From the NCBI RefSeq assembly GCF_900240385.1, contig NZ_OEQH01000006.1, positions 1 through 56,293 of the forward strand: 56,293 nucleotides of DNA, in the 5' to 3' direction. A model generated the notes under the pieces. The model was not told the DNA's origin. It saw only the letters and a list, made by a program, of their open reading frames with translations, and made no database searches. Of the stretch, positions 36,637 through 45,345 are shown piece by piece (positions within the stretch are counted from its first letter, which is position 1; each line of letters starts with the position of its first letter). The stretch is from Clostridium minihomine (GTDB lineage Bacteria > Bacillota > Clostridia > Oscillospirales > Acutalibacteraceae). Made by a program: the position numbers and the translations under genes.

Positions 36637-37797
36637 ATGAATTCGATCAAGAGGATTACGGCTTTTTCAGTCGCGGTATTGCTTTTTGCGGCACCGGGCC
36701 TTTCGGCTTATGCGGAAGAGGCTAAGCCGGCCGATACTTACGTAGTTCAGTATTCTCAAGTGGAAGGGATGGTGCTGAATGACAATTTACAGGTAGCAAA
36801 TAACGAGCTTGCAATGGATATTTTGGATCAGGAAGACGAACTGAAAGAAAAGTATGAGAAAATTTCTGATTCAATTGATAAAACATCGGCGTCCCTGACA
36901 GCTATTCTCAATAGCCCGGCCACTTCACCCGATTTGAAAATAGTAGCGCAGGGCACCAATGTGGCGCTGGCCACGCTGTCTGAGCTTCTGAATGTACAGG
37001 AGGATATCGATGGTGATACTTATGAGCTGAAAGAATTGCAGGCGGAATTTTCGAATCAACAGCTTGTGCGTTCCGCTCAGAGCATGTTTTCTGTCTATTA
37101 TCAATTGAAATATAACATTGAGCAGCTCAATCATACGCGTTCCGTTTTAAATGATGCATATCAGGCGGCACAGGCACAGTACAGTAATCAGATGGGGACT
37201 TTTCTTGCGGTTTCGGATGCCGAGCTGGCGATTCAATCTTTCAATAATTCTCTTGCGGATCTGGATAACCAGCTCAATTCCGTTTGCCAGCAAATGAATG
37301 TTATGCTGGGCCGCTCTTACAATGCGCAGGTGATCTTTGGAAAATTGCCTGCGCCGGATCTTTCATATGTTGAGAAGATTGATTTATCCAATGATATCAG
37401 TACTGCGCAAACAGCCAGCTATAAGGTCAGGATCATCAAAAAACAGCGTTCTATTCTGAATAATGATACTTCTCAGAATAGAAAACAAAGGGAAATAAAG
37501 TCTAACGAAGCCGATTTGGAAATGGAGAATGTGGCAGCTTCGCTAAAAATTCAACTTGGTAAAATCAAACAGCAGCAGGCAGTATTGTCAGCTGAGCAGG
37601 CAAAAGCGGCAAATACGAAACTGAAAATGGAACAGGGGAAAATGAAGTATGAGCTTGGCTTTCTTTCGCAAATGGAATATAACAAACTCGTCAGTGATTG
37701 CTCCGCACAGGAAACAACGGTAAAAACGGCATCTGCCACATTATTTTGGCAAATAGAAAATTATAAATGGATCCTCAAAGGACTCACTGTGTCTTGA
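36637..37797 (+). CDS. TolC-like coiled-coil protein, secreted
   Basis: A 386-residue protein with a signal peptide (MNSIKRITAFSVAVLLFAA ... AYAEE) and long helical regions arranged as two halves, each like a TolC/OEP helical pair (for example SAQSMFSVYYQLKYNIEQLN and LKMEQGKMKYELGFLSQMEY). TolC proteins normally cross an outer membrane, which a monoderm lacks. Related TolC-like genes with MacB/HlyD partners occur in Clostridia, where they may form a periplasm-like tube through the cell wall; that is inference. The RBS is GGGGGAAAGGAT. Confidence 0.75.
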   Translation: MNSIKRITAFSVAVLLFAAPGLSAYAEEAKPADTYVVQYSQVEGMVLNDNLQVANNELAMDILDQEDELKEKYEKISDSIDKTSASLTAILNSPATSPDLKIVAQGTNVALATLSELLNVQEDIDGDTYELKELQAEFSNQQLVRSAQSMFSVYYQLKYNIEQLNHTRSVLNDAYQAAQAQYSNQMGTFLAVSDAELAIQSFNNSLADLDNQLNSVCQQMNVMLGRSYNAQVIFGKLPAPDLSYVEKIDLSNDISTAQTASYKVRIIKKQRSILNNDTSQNRKQREIKSNEADLEMENVAASLKIQLGKIKQQQAVLSAEQAKAANTKLKMEQGKMKYELGFLSQMEYNKLVSDCSAQETTVKTASATLFWQIENYKWILKGLTVS

Positions 37798-37808
37798 GAA
37801 TAGAAAGA

Positions 37809-37825
37809 ATTCGTCGGTGACGAAT
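37809..37825. repeat. Short palindrome after the TolC-like gene
   Basis: ATTCGTC-GGT-GACGAAT is a perfect 7-bp inverted repeat 12 bp after the stop codon and about 20 bp before the recombinase fragment. There is no T-run. It may mark the right edge of the inserted segment. Confidence 0.4.
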
Positions 37826-37845
37826 GGCTCAGACTAAATCGTTTC

Positions 37846-38364
37846 TTGTATTGGTACAGACCAAAGGTGATTGGCTACAAGACCAGGCAGGACAAACCCT
37901 TTTCAAAGAACAGTATTTATTTAGTCTTGGACAATGAGAAGTACAAAGGTACTTATGGGTTCAGCCAGATTGCTATGAAGACCAGCAGAGGAGAAGAACT
38001 GGAGGATGCCGAAAGCCAGATTCAGAATTGTGACGTGCTCTTAGAAGAATATCGCCGCAGGAATCAAATTCCCACTATTTCAGCAGAAGTCAGTAGAGCC
38101 ATAGAAAATGTAAAAAGAAACTGTAAGCAGAAGGATCGAAATAAGCTGCAAAACTTCATTCGCAAGTACGTGGAGCGGGTTACAGTCACAGAAACCACAG
38201 TAGAGGTCGCCTTTCAAGCGGCCTTTTTCTATTGTGATGGAGAAAAGAGGGTTACTTATCACTACTATGTAACGGAATCTGTCAGCACCATAAAATATCC
38301 GGCGCAAAACCAGTGGTACCGGCACCTGTCAAGATGCTTTCCGAATCTGATTGACTGCGCCTAA
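37846..38364 (+). pseudogene. Large serine recombinase, C-terminal fragment
   Basis: About 172 codons. It opens with VIGYKTRQDKPFSKNSIY and DNEKYKGTYGFSQ, the well-known recombinase-domain stretch, then a helical region (QIQNCDVLLEEYRRRNQIP) and a beta-rich end (YVERVTVTETTVEVAFQAA). It has no ATG or ribosome binding site, and the catalytic half is missing. It joins logically to the remnants at 30835-31154. Its final codons are repeated at 28157-28216. Confidence 0.8.
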
Positions 38365-38429
38365 AACATAGCCATAACAAAAAAAGACTCACGAAGCAAT
38401 GAAGCTTCGTGAGTCTTTTGGTGCCGGTG
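38305..38429 (+). repeat. Right copy of the recombinase-tail / terminator / tRNA-Leu end module
   Basis: This 125-bp stretch is the counterpart of 28157-28280. Here the module is complete: recombinase tail, terminator and an intact tRNA-Leu gene. The two direct copies bound about 10.1 kb. Confidence 0.8.
38382..38419. terminator. Terminator of tRNA-Leu
   Basis: AAAAGACTCACGAAGC pairs perfectly with GCTTCGTGAGTCTTTT around AATGAA. On the minus strand it begins directly after the tRNA CCA end and runs into TTTTTTT. Confidence 0.9.
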
Positions 38430-38505
38430 ATCGGACTTGAACCGATACCCTGTCGCCAGGACTGGATTTTGAGTCCAGCGCGTCTGCCAATTTCACCACA
38501 CCGGC
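38419..38505 (-). tRNA. tRNA-Leu (CAA)
   Basis: The 87-base sequence folds as a class II tRNA: acceptor GCCGGTG / CACCGGC, anticodon arm CTGGA-CTCAAAA-TCCAG with anticodon CAA, a variable arm, T-loop GTTCAAGTC, and an encoded CCA. It reads UUG codons. The last 11 bases are duplicated at 28270-28280, suggesting use as an integration site. Confidence 0.95.
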
Positions 38506-38586
38506 ATGAACAACGTGCTTTATTATAAACTATATTTTACAAAAAATCAAGTATTCTGTCTAAAAAATATTTTATTTTTTTCACAG

Positions 38587-38626
38587 AAAAGCGCTGTGGC
38601 TCCAAATGGGCATCACAGCGCTTTTT
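38587..38626. terminator. Terminator after pyk
   Basis: AAAAGCGCTGTG pairs with CACAGCGCTTTT across a 14-base loop, with T-runs on both strands. It lies 11 bp after the pyk stop codon. Confidence 0.85.
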
Positions 38627-38636
38627 TAGGGAATGG

Positions 38637-40394
38637 TTATTTGTCTTGCTTTTGGATCCCGCTGTATACAATTCCCCGCACGGCGTCCACGGTAACGGTA
38701 GTTCCGCTTTTTAATAGTTTTGTTGCGTGTTCGGCGTTGACAATCACCGGCTTATCCAATGCCATGCCGACAATCGCCGCGTGAGAGTTCAGCCCGTCCT
38801 GTTCTGTTACGATGGCAGAGCTGATTCGCATTAAATCTACCATACTGTTGGTGGTTTGGGGAACGACCAGAACATCACCGGGTTTAAAATGTTTGCGGGC
38901 CTCTTCTTCGGTTTGGCAGACACAAAGATTGCCACAAACAAAACCACGGGTTGCGCCTCGTCCGGAAACTAACACATCCCCAACCAGCTGAACCTTTAAC
39001 AGATTGGTTGTGCCTGAAAAACCCACAGGAACACCGGCAGTGATGACCACTACATCGCCGTTTTCCACCAATCCGTGAGATTTTGACACATTGACCACAT
39101 GATCAAACAGTTTATCTGTGTTCACCTGTTCTTCCACCATAACCGGGATGACGCCCCAAGAAAGATTCATCTGACGGCGAACCGTTTCGCTGGTGGTGCC
39201 GGAAATAATGGGACAGGCAGGGCGATACCTTGAAATCATGCGGGCGGTGCGGCCGGATTTAGAAACGGTGATGATAGCTACGGCGCCTAAATCATGAGCG
39301 GTGGTGCAGGTGGCATGAGAAATGGCAGAGGTGACGTTCAACGCTTCCATGTTGATACGCTGGGCAAATCGTGCCTTATAGTTGATGTCTTCTTCTGTGC
39401 GCTGGGCAATGGTAGACATGGTTTTCAACGCTTCGATGGCATATTTGCCGGCTGCGGTTTCTCCCGAAAGCATAATGGCGCTGGTTCCGTCATAAATGGC
39501 ATTGGCTACGTCAGTCGCTTCTGCTCTGGTTGGGCGGGGATTCTTCATCATGGAATCCAGCATTTGTGTGGCGGTAATCACTTGTTTTCCAGCGTTATAT
39601 CCTTTTTTAATCAGGCGCTTTTGAATCACAGGGATTTCTTCCAGGGGAATTTCAACCCCTAAGTCTCCCCGTGCTATCATAATTCCGTCTGTCACCCGGA
39701 TGATTTCGTCGATATTGTCTACGCCTTCCCGATTTTCAATCTTTGCGATGATTCGAATGCTGTGACAGTTTTGTTTTTCCAATTCGCTTCTCAATTCCAG
39801 AATATCATGGGCGTTGCGGGTGAAAGAAGCGGCGATAAAGTCAAAATCCTCTTTTACGGCAAATGCAATGTCCCGTTTGTCTTGTTCGCCGATGAAAGGC
39901 AGCGATAACTGAATGCCGGGAACGTTGATTCCTTTGTTGGAAGAAAGGGTTCCCCCGTTAATGACAGTACAGTGAATGTCGGTATCCGTACAAAAATCCA
40001 CTTTCAGTTCAATTAGTCCGTCGTCGATTAAAATACGGGAACTCGGTGTGACATCCTTTGGAAGATCCGGGAATGTAACGCTCACAATTTGATCCGTGCC
40101 GGGCACGTCCCGGGTGGTCAAAATAAACTCTTGCCCTTGCTGCAGGGTTACCTGTGGACTTTCAAAGCGCTTGACTCGCACTTCAGGACCTTTTGTATCC
40201 AGAAGAAGAGCGATCGGAAGATCCAGTTCCTTGCGCAGCTTTTTTACTGTGTCAGCACGCACTTTCTGCTCTGCGTGGGATTGATGGGAAAAGTTTAGCC
40301 GGGCAACATCCATTCCGGACAGCATTAGTTCGCGCAAAATTTCTTCCGTGTCGGTTGAGGGGCCAAGGGTACAAATGATTTTTGTTTTTCTCAC
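38637..40394 (-). CDS. pyk: Pyruvate kinase with C-terminal PEP-utilising domain
   Basis: A 585-residue pyruvate kinase. Visible are KIICTLGPST, ARLNFSHQ, LLDTKGPEVR, the active-site stretch RIIAKIENREGVDNIDEI and IMIARGDLGVEIPLEEIP, and ATQMLDSMMKNPRPTRAE. After the normal end near residue 475, an extra domain with GDVLVVPQTTNSMVDLM and SAIVTEQDGLNSHAAIVG matches the PEP-utiliser swivel domain found in Bacillus-type enzymes. It converts PEP and ADP to pyruvate and ATP. It is monocistronic with its own promoter and terminator. Confidence 0.98.
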   Translation of the reverse strand: MRKTKIICTLGPSTDTEEILRELMLSGMDVARLNFSHQSHAEQKVRADTVKKLRKELDLPIALLLDTKGPEVRVKRFESPQVTLQQGQEFILTTRDVPGTDQIVSVTFPDLPKDVTPSSRILIDDGLIELKVDFCTDTDIHCTVINGGTLSSNKGINVPGIQLSLPFIGEQDKRDIAFAVKEDFDFIAASFTRNAHDILELRSELEKQNCHSIRIIAKIENREGVDNIDEIIRVTDGIMIARGDLGVEIPLEEIPVIQKRLIKKGYNAGKQVITATQMLDSMMKNPRPTRAEATDVANAIYDGTSAIMLSGETAAGKYAIEALKTMSTIAQRTEEDINYKARFAQRINMEALNVTSAISHATCTTAHDLGAVAIITVSKSGRTARMISRYRPACPIISGTTSETVRRQMNLSWGVIPVMVEEQVNTDKLFDHVVNVSKSHGLVENGDVVVITAGVPVGFSGTTNLLKVQLVGDVLVSGRGATRGFVCGNLCVCQTEEEARKHFKPGDVLVVPQTTNSMVDLMRISSAIVTEQDGLNSHAAIVGMALDKPVIVNAEHATKLLKSGTTVTVDAVRGIVYSGIQKQDK

Positions 40395-40475
40395 AATGAA
40401 TTGCCTCCATTCAGACGGGCGGGTGCAGTTGAAAAGCCCGATGTTATGAACCTTCAGACATACTTTTTCAAGTTA

Positions 40476-40504
40476 ATACTACATCAGATTATGGAAAAAA
40501 TCAA
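40476..40504 (-). promoter_or_regulatory. Sigma-A promoter of pyk
   Basis: TTGATT (40499-40504) and TAGTAT (40476-40481) are 17 bp apart on the minus strand. The leader to the pyk start is about 75 bases. Confidence 0.6.
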
Positions 40505-40659
40505 ATGCCTATTAATTATTTAAAAGAAAAATAGATTACTTTTTCCGATTCCAAAGACATATTGAAAAAAATTGTGATTACATATAGAATAGAAAGAAAC
40601 GGAGAAAGTGGCATCCGATTTTTGGCCGGAGCCGGGGAAACGGGAGAGGAGTGTGCATT

Positions 40660-41460
40660 TTGGGTCTGTGGAAAAACGGGAATCAGCGGGAAAAAATTAT
40701 AAAAACTCAACCCAGCTGGAGAAGTGTGAACCAGATAAAACGACTGCGGATTATGATGACCGTGGTGGCGGTGGTGATTCTGCTGTCGGTGGCGGCAGGG
40801 CTTTTTTTAGTTTGGTATCAGCTGCACCCTGTTTTGGGTTTGGGAAAGGATTCCTCATCCCAAACGTATTCGGAGCCATTGGAGCCGCAGGGCGAAAGCA
40901 CTGCGCCGGATGTGCTGATTCTGGTGAATAATGATAGTCCCCTTCCCAGTGAATTTTCTGTGGATTTAACAGAGCTGGACGGAATTCAGGTGGACAAACG
41001 CTTGGCCGAAAGTCTGGAACAGATGCGCCGGGCAGCCGAATCAAACGGAGTAACCCTTTCGCTGACAAAGGGATATGTTTCCGCAGAACAGCAGCAAGAG
41101 CAATATCAGCAGAAGGTTCAAGAGCTGGTTCGGGCCGGATATACTCAGGTTCGGGCTGAGGATGCGGCGGCCACCATTGTGGAGCGGGGCGGAAGAAGCG
41201 AATATCAAACCGGGCTTGCGGTGGACTTTTCACTGACAGGCAGCGGACAGAATAGCCCGGAATACCAGTGGTTGACGGCAAATGGGGCTGATTATGGGTT
41301 CGTTTTGCGGTATCCGCCCAAGAAAAAAAGCGTAACCCAAAAGGAAGAAGAGCCCCAACATTTTCGTTATGTGGGGAAAGAAAATGCCCAGCGGATGCGC
41401 CAATTGGGGTTTTGTTTGGAGGAATATAGTGCTTATCTTTCCAAACAATTGAAAAAATAA
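40660..41460 (+). CDS. VanY-like D-alanyl-D-alanine carboxypeptidase family protein with altered zinc site
   Basis: A 266-residue protein with a single N-terminal membrane anchor (about residues 30-52, [20 protein letters not shown]) and an external VanY-type domain: [32 protein letters not shown] and EPQHFRYVG. In the family the second motif is [11 protein letters not shown], whose His binds zinc, and the third usually EPWHFRYVG; here Tyr replaces the His and Gln the Trp. The enzyme may be inactive or have changed activity. I chose the TTG at 40660, 8 bp after GAGAGGAG; a GTG at 40651 is too close to that site. Confidence 0.8.
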   Translation: MGLWKNGNQREKIIKTQPSWRSVNQIKRLRIMMTVVAVVILLSVAAGLFLVWYQLHPVLGLGKDSSSQTYSEPLEPQGESTAPDVLILVNNDSPLPSEFSVDLTELDGIQVDKRLAESLEQMRRAAESNGVTLSLTKGYVSAEQQQEQYQQKVQELVRAGYTQVRAEDAAATIVERGGRSEYQTGLAVDFSLTGSGQNSPEYQWLTANGADYGFVLRYPPKKKSVTQKEEEPQHFRYVGKENAQRMRQLGFCLEEYSAYLSKQLKK

Positions 41461-41480
41461 TATTTTTCGCAAAGAAATAC

Positions 41481-41509
41481 TTGATTTTTAAATTGTTTTG
41501 TGCTAGAAT
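41481..41509 (+). promoter_or_regulatory. Sigma-A promoter of rpmE
   Basis: TTGATT (41481-41486) and TAGAAT (41504-41509) are 17 bp apart, 56 bp before the rpmE start. Confidence 0.7.
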
Positions 41510-41564
41510 CCATTTGTTATACTTGTATAGAAAAGTTGTACTTTCGTTGAAAGAGGTGACAGGA

Positions 41565-41771
41565 ATGAAGGAAGCAATCCATCCGAAGTACCAGAACACG
41601 ACCATTAAATGCGCTTGCGGAAATGAGATCGAGACACGGTCTACCAAAGACAACATCCGCGTTGAAATATGCTCTAAGTGCCATCCGTTCTTTACCGGTA
41701 AGCAGAAGCTGATTGATACAAGCGGTCGCGTAGATACATTTAAGAAGCGTTACGGTATTCAGGAGAAATAA
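41565..41771 (+). CDS. rpmE: Ribosomal protein bL31, zinc-binding form
   Basis: A 68-residue bL31 with both Cys pairs (CAC at 16-18 and CSKC at 37-40), that is the zinc-containing C+ form, then the conserved [20 protein letters not shown]. It sits at the bridge between the ribosomal subunits. The start follows AAGAGGTGACAGGA. It is a single-gene unit with its own promoter and terminator. Confidence 0.98.
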   Translation: MKEAIHPKYQNTTIKCACGNEIETRSTKDNIRVEICSKCHPFFTGKQKLIDTSGRVDTFKKRYGIQEK

Positions 41772-41813
41772 TCACCTGAATCGGCAGGCGGAAGTTTTAG
41801 TCTGAAATTATGG

Positions 41814-41842
41814 AGGCGGCGCAGTGCGCCGCCTGTCTTTTT
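41814..41842 (+). terminator. Terminator of rpmE
   Basis: AGGCGGCGCAGTGCGCCGCCT is a near-perfect stem followed by GTCTTTTT, 42 bp after the stop. Confidence 0.85.
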
Positions 41843-41869
41843 ATCAAACCTTTTTATGGGGGCAGGCTT

Positions 41870-42502
41870 ATGACAGAATATAAAACCGTCAGCCAAACCG
41901 CATCTGCGGAATTTGTCGAGCGTCGTTCACGGTTCATCGGTTATGCAAAGCCGGTGTCAACCGAGGAGGACGCGATTTCTTTCGTTAACGAAATTCGCCA
42001 AAAGCATTGGGATGCCACCCATAATGTATATGCTTATTCCCTTAGGGGCGGGCAGCTGCGCCGGTATTCTGATGACGGCGAGCCGCAGGGAACGGCCGGC
42101 ATTCCGGTGCTGGAGGTTCTTCAAAAATCTGGAATTGTGGATACCGTCATTGTGGTGACCCGCTATTTCGGCGGGGTGATGCTGGGGGCTGGGGGACTGG
42201 TTCGTGCCTATTCCCATGGGGCATCCATTGGGGTGCAGGCAGCAAAGCCGGTGACGATGCGCCTGTGTAAGCTGATGAGCCTGACTTGTGACTATTCCCA
42301 ATATGGGCTGTTGGCGGCGTTGATTCCGGAATGCGGCGGTGTAACCGATAATACGGATTTTTCGGAAATGGTATCCATTTCCTTCCATATGGCAGAGGAC
42401 GATGTTCCTTTGTTTTTTAAAAGGTTGGCAGATGCCACCAGCGGCACGGTTGAGGCCGACATAACGGGAGAAAATTTTTTTCTTTGGAAGCAGGAGAATT
42501 AG
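41870..42502 (+). CDS. yigZ: YigZ/IMPACT-family protein
   Basis: A 210-residue protein with the UPF0029/IMPACT N-terminal domain: SRFIGYAKPVSTEEDA, KHWDATHNVYAYSLR, SDDGEPQGTAGIPVL and VTRYFGGVMLGAGGLVRAY, and a C-terminal DUF1949-type domain. The family is widespread and linked to translation stress in eukaryotes; the bacterial role is not settled. I chose the ATG at 41870 rather than an earlier start inside the rpmE terminator. It probably begins the operon that continues to rpoD and the Rrf2 gene. Confidence 0.92.
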   Translation: MTEYKTVSQTASAEFVERRSRFIGYAKPVSTEEDAISFVNEIRQKHWDATHNVYAYSLRGGQLRRYSDDGEPQGTAGIPVLEVLQKSGIVDTVIVVTRYFGGVMLGAGGLVRAYSHGASIGVQAAKPVTMRLCKLMSLTCDYSQYGLLAALIPECGGVTDNTDFSEMVSISFHMAEDDVPLFFKRLADATSGTVEADITGENFFLWKQEN

Positions 42503-42547
42503 GCTGTCTGTGCGTATATCCTTATGAGAGGATATCAGGTGATTGCA

Positions 42548-43543
42548 ATGACGGTAAGAGAAAGAACTCAACTGATAGAAGAGCAAATTTTGTCACCTTC
42601 TGCGACTTTGTCCAAAAACACCAAAGGACGTGTGAGGCCGGAAGAAGAATGTGAAATGCGTACGGCCTTCCAGCGTGACCGGGATCGGATTATTCACTGC
42701 AAGGCGTTCCGGCGTTTAAAACATAAGACTCAGGTGTTTCTGTCGCCAGAGGGGGACCACTACCGCACCCGCCTGACCCATACACTAGAGGTTTCGCAGA
42801 TTGCGAGAACCATTGCCCGGGGGCTTCAGCTCAACGAAGATTTGACAGAAGCGATTTCTCTTGGGCACGATTTGGGGCATACGCCCTTTGGGCACGCAGG
42901 CGAACGGGTGTTGGATGCACTTTGTGAAAACGGCTTTCGTCACAATGAGCAAAGTGTCCGCGTGGTGGAAAAGCTGGAAAACGAGGGCAGGGGTCTGAAC
43001 CTGACCGAAGAGGTGCGGGACGGAATCCTTTGTCATTCCGGCGATAAGATGGCACAAACCCCAGAAGGCCGGGTTGTGCGTTGGGCAGACAAAATTGCCT
43101 ATATTAATCATGATATTGATGATGCGGTGCGCGCGGGTGTTTTGTCAGAAGATGAAATTCCAGAGCATATTACCCAGGTGATGGGCAAGCGCCGTTCCAT
43201 GCGGATTGACACTATGGTGAAATCGGTAATCCGTGCCAGCCACGGTGAGAATATCACCATGGAAGAACCCATTTATCCGTTGTTTTTGGAACTGCGGAAA
43301 TTTATGTTTGACACGGTTTATTTTAATCCGTATGCCAAAAAAGAAGAGGCCAAGGTTCCTTTTCTATTAAAGACTCTGTTTGAATACGCCAGAAATCCGA
43401 AGAATTTGCCGGAGGATCTGCGTCTTACGGCAGAGCAGGAAGGGATTGAGCAGGCTGCCGCAGATTATATTGCCGGCATGACAGACCGGTATGCGGTGGA
43501 ACTGTTTCGGGAAATCAGCGTCCCAAAATCCTGGGATCATTGA
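42548..43543 (+). CDS. dgt: dGTP triphosphohydrolase-like HD protein
   Basis: A 331-residue HD-domain protein of the deoxyguanosinetriphosphate triphosphohydrolase family: FRRLKHKTQVF, HYRTRLTHTLEVSQIARTIA, the HD motif SLGHDLGHTPFGHAGE, and DKIAYINHDIDDA. It hydrolyses dNTPs to nucleosides and triphosphate. The start follows AGGTGATTGCA. In Clostridia it usually lies in front of dnaG, as here with a 26-bp gap. Confidence 0.95.
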   Translation: MTVRERTQLIEEQILSPSATLSKNTKGRVRPEEECEMRTAFQRDRDRIIHCKAFRRLKHKTQVFLSPEGDHYRTRLTHTLEVSQIARTIARGLQLNEDLTEAISLGHDLGHTPFGHAGERVLDALCENGFRHNEQSVRVVEKLENEGRGLNLTEEVRDGILCHSGDKMAQTPEGRVVRWADKIAYINHDIDDAVRAGVLSEDEIPEHITQVMGKRRSMRIDTMVKSVIRASHGENITMEEPIYPLFLELRKFMFDTVYFNPYAKKEEAKVPFLLKTLFEYARNPKNLPEDLRLTAEQEGIEQAAADYIAGMTDRYAVELFREISVPKSWDH

Positions 43544-43569
43544 ACAGTTGTGGATAAGGGGGAAAATCA

Positions 43570-45336
43570 TTGGCTCTGCCGGAAGAATTTTTACAGGAGC
43601 TAAAAAGCCGCAGTGATATTGCCGATGTGGTTTCTTCCTATTTGAATCTTCGGCACAGCGGCAGAACCCTTTCGGGGCTTTGCCCTTTTCACAGCGAGAA
43701 ATCGCCGTCTTTTCATGTGTATCCGGAAAACGGTTCTTTTTACTGCTTTGGCTGCGGTGCCGGCGGGGATGTAATAACCTTCGTGCGCCGCATAGAAAAT
43801 CTGGATTATATGGAAGCCATCCGTTTTTTAGCACAACGAGCGGGGATTTCCGTACCGGAAAACGAAGCAGATCAGGGGCTGTCTCGGGCAAAAGGACGGA
43901 TTTTGGAAATTAACCGGGAAGCTGCCCGCTTTTACCATTACCAGCTGATGCAGCAAGAGGGAACATCCGGGCGGGAGTATCTGCTTGAGCGTGGACTGAC
44001 GCTTCAGACCATTCGGCGGTTTGGGTTAGGGTATGCTTTGAATTCCCGATTTGCTTTGGTGAATCAACTGAGCAAAAAAGGATATACACCGGAAGAGCTT
44101 CTTCAGGCGAATGTGGCCTCTCGGGCTTCTACCGGCCGGGTGGTAGATCGCTTTTTTGCCAGGGTAATGTTCCCCATTATTGATTTGCGGGGGAACGTGA
44201 TTGCTTTTGGGGGAAGAAGCTTGGGGGATGGAAAACCCAAATATCTGAATACTTCGGACACTTTGGTATTCCATAAAAGCAGCGGATTGTTCGCCATGAA
44301 TTTTGCCAAGAATCATTCCAAAGACGGGTTGATTTTGGCGGAAGGCTATATGGACGTTATCGCGCTGCATCAGGCGGGCTTTCCCAATACCATTGCCACT
44401 TTAGGCACGGCATTGACCGTGGAGCAGTCCAGGCTTCTGGCTCGTTACACCGGTGAAGTGTTTTTGTGTTATGACTCGGATGAGGCAGGGCAAAAGGCAT
44501 CATCCCGGGCGATTCCGCTTTTGCGGGATGCGGGTCTAACGGTGCGGGTGCTAAACCTGAGCGCCGGCAAAGATCCGGACGAGTTTATCCGCTCCCATGG
44601 GGAGCAAGGGCCGGCTCGATTCCGTCAGCTGATGGAAAGCAGCGGAAACGACGTGGAATATCGTCTGCAAAAGCTGCGGGGACGTTTTAATTTGCAAACC
44701 TCTGACGGAAAAGTGGCGTATTTGATCGGTGCGGCAGAACTTTTGGCCACCTTAGACAGCCGCATGGAGCAAGAAATTTATGCAGGCCGCCTGGCGGAGG
44801 AAATCGGGGTGGAACGAAGCTCGATTTTGATGCAGGTGGAGAAAAATACAAAAAAAAGAAAAAAAGAAAAAGATCGAAAAGAGTTTCGCGCCTTCCAGCA
44901 GCAGACTGCCGGAATACGGGATACGGTCAACCCGGAAAAAAGCCGTCACCTGAGAGCGGCGAACGCCGAAGAAGCGTTGATTGTCTATCTTTTTCAGCAT
45001 CCGGATGCGGTACAAGCTCTCTCAGAGCTGATTCCGCCTGAAAAATTCATCACATCATTCAATCGTCGTGTATATACAGTCATTCTGGGGAAGATTAAGG
45101 ATGGCAAGGCGTGCGGCCTTACAGACCTTGCGGCGGATTTTTCTGTGGAAGAAATTTCTGCCATAGCGAAAATGCTGGCAGATTACCATCAGGTGAACGT
45201 GACTGCTCAGGACGCGAAAGAGTACCGGAATGTGATTTTACAGGAAAACGGCAAGCTGGATCCACAGGACGCAAGTTCTGCGGAGCCACAGGACATTCGG
45301 GACTATCTGCGAAAACTTAGGGAGCAGAAAAAATAG
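43570..45336 (+). CDS. dnaG: DNA primase
   Basis: A 588-residue primase. The zinc finger is CPFHSEKSPSFHVYPE ... YCFGCGAGGD (CHC2 type), the Toprim core has EGYMDVIALHQAGF, GTALTVEQSRLLARY and YDSDEAGQKA, and a C-terminal helical domain follows for contact with DnaB. The start is TTG at 43570, after AAGGGGGAAAATCA. It lies in the macromolecular synthesis operon directly before rpoD, with a 9-bp gap. Confidence 0.97.
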   Translation: MALPEEFLQELKSRSDIADVVSSYLNLRHSGRTLSGLCPFHSEKSPSFHVYPENGSFYCFGCGAGGDVITFVRRIENLDYMEAIRFLAQRAGISVPENEADQGLSRAKGRILEINREAARFYHYQLMQQEGTSGREYLLERGLTLQTIRRFGLGYALNSRFALVNQLSKKGYTPEELLQANVASRASTGRVVDRFFARVMFPIIDLRGNVIAFGGRSLGDGKPKYLNTSDTLVFHKSSGLFAMNFAKNHSKDGLILAEGYMDVIALHQAGFPNTIATLGTALTVEQSRLLARYTGEVFLCYDSDEAGQKASSRAIPLLRDAGLTVRVLNLSAGKDPDEFIRSHGEQGPARFRQLMESSGNDVEYRLQKLRGRFNLQTSDGKVAYLIGAAELLATLDSRMEQEIYAGRLAEEIGVERSSILMQVEKNTKKRKKEKDRKEFRAFQQQTAGIRDTVNPEKSRHLRAANAEEALIVYLFQHPDAVQALSELIPPEKFITSFNRRVYTVILGKIKDGKACGLTDLAADFSVEEISAIAKMLADYHQVNVTAQDAKEYRNVILQENGKLDPQDASSAEPQDIRDYLRKLREQKK

Positions 45337-45345
45337 GGGGATACA

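Noticed and set aside
40751-41656. 301-codon minus-strand frame opposite the VanY-like and rpmE genes
   Set aside because: Proline-rich shadow frame crossing a promoter and two clear genes.
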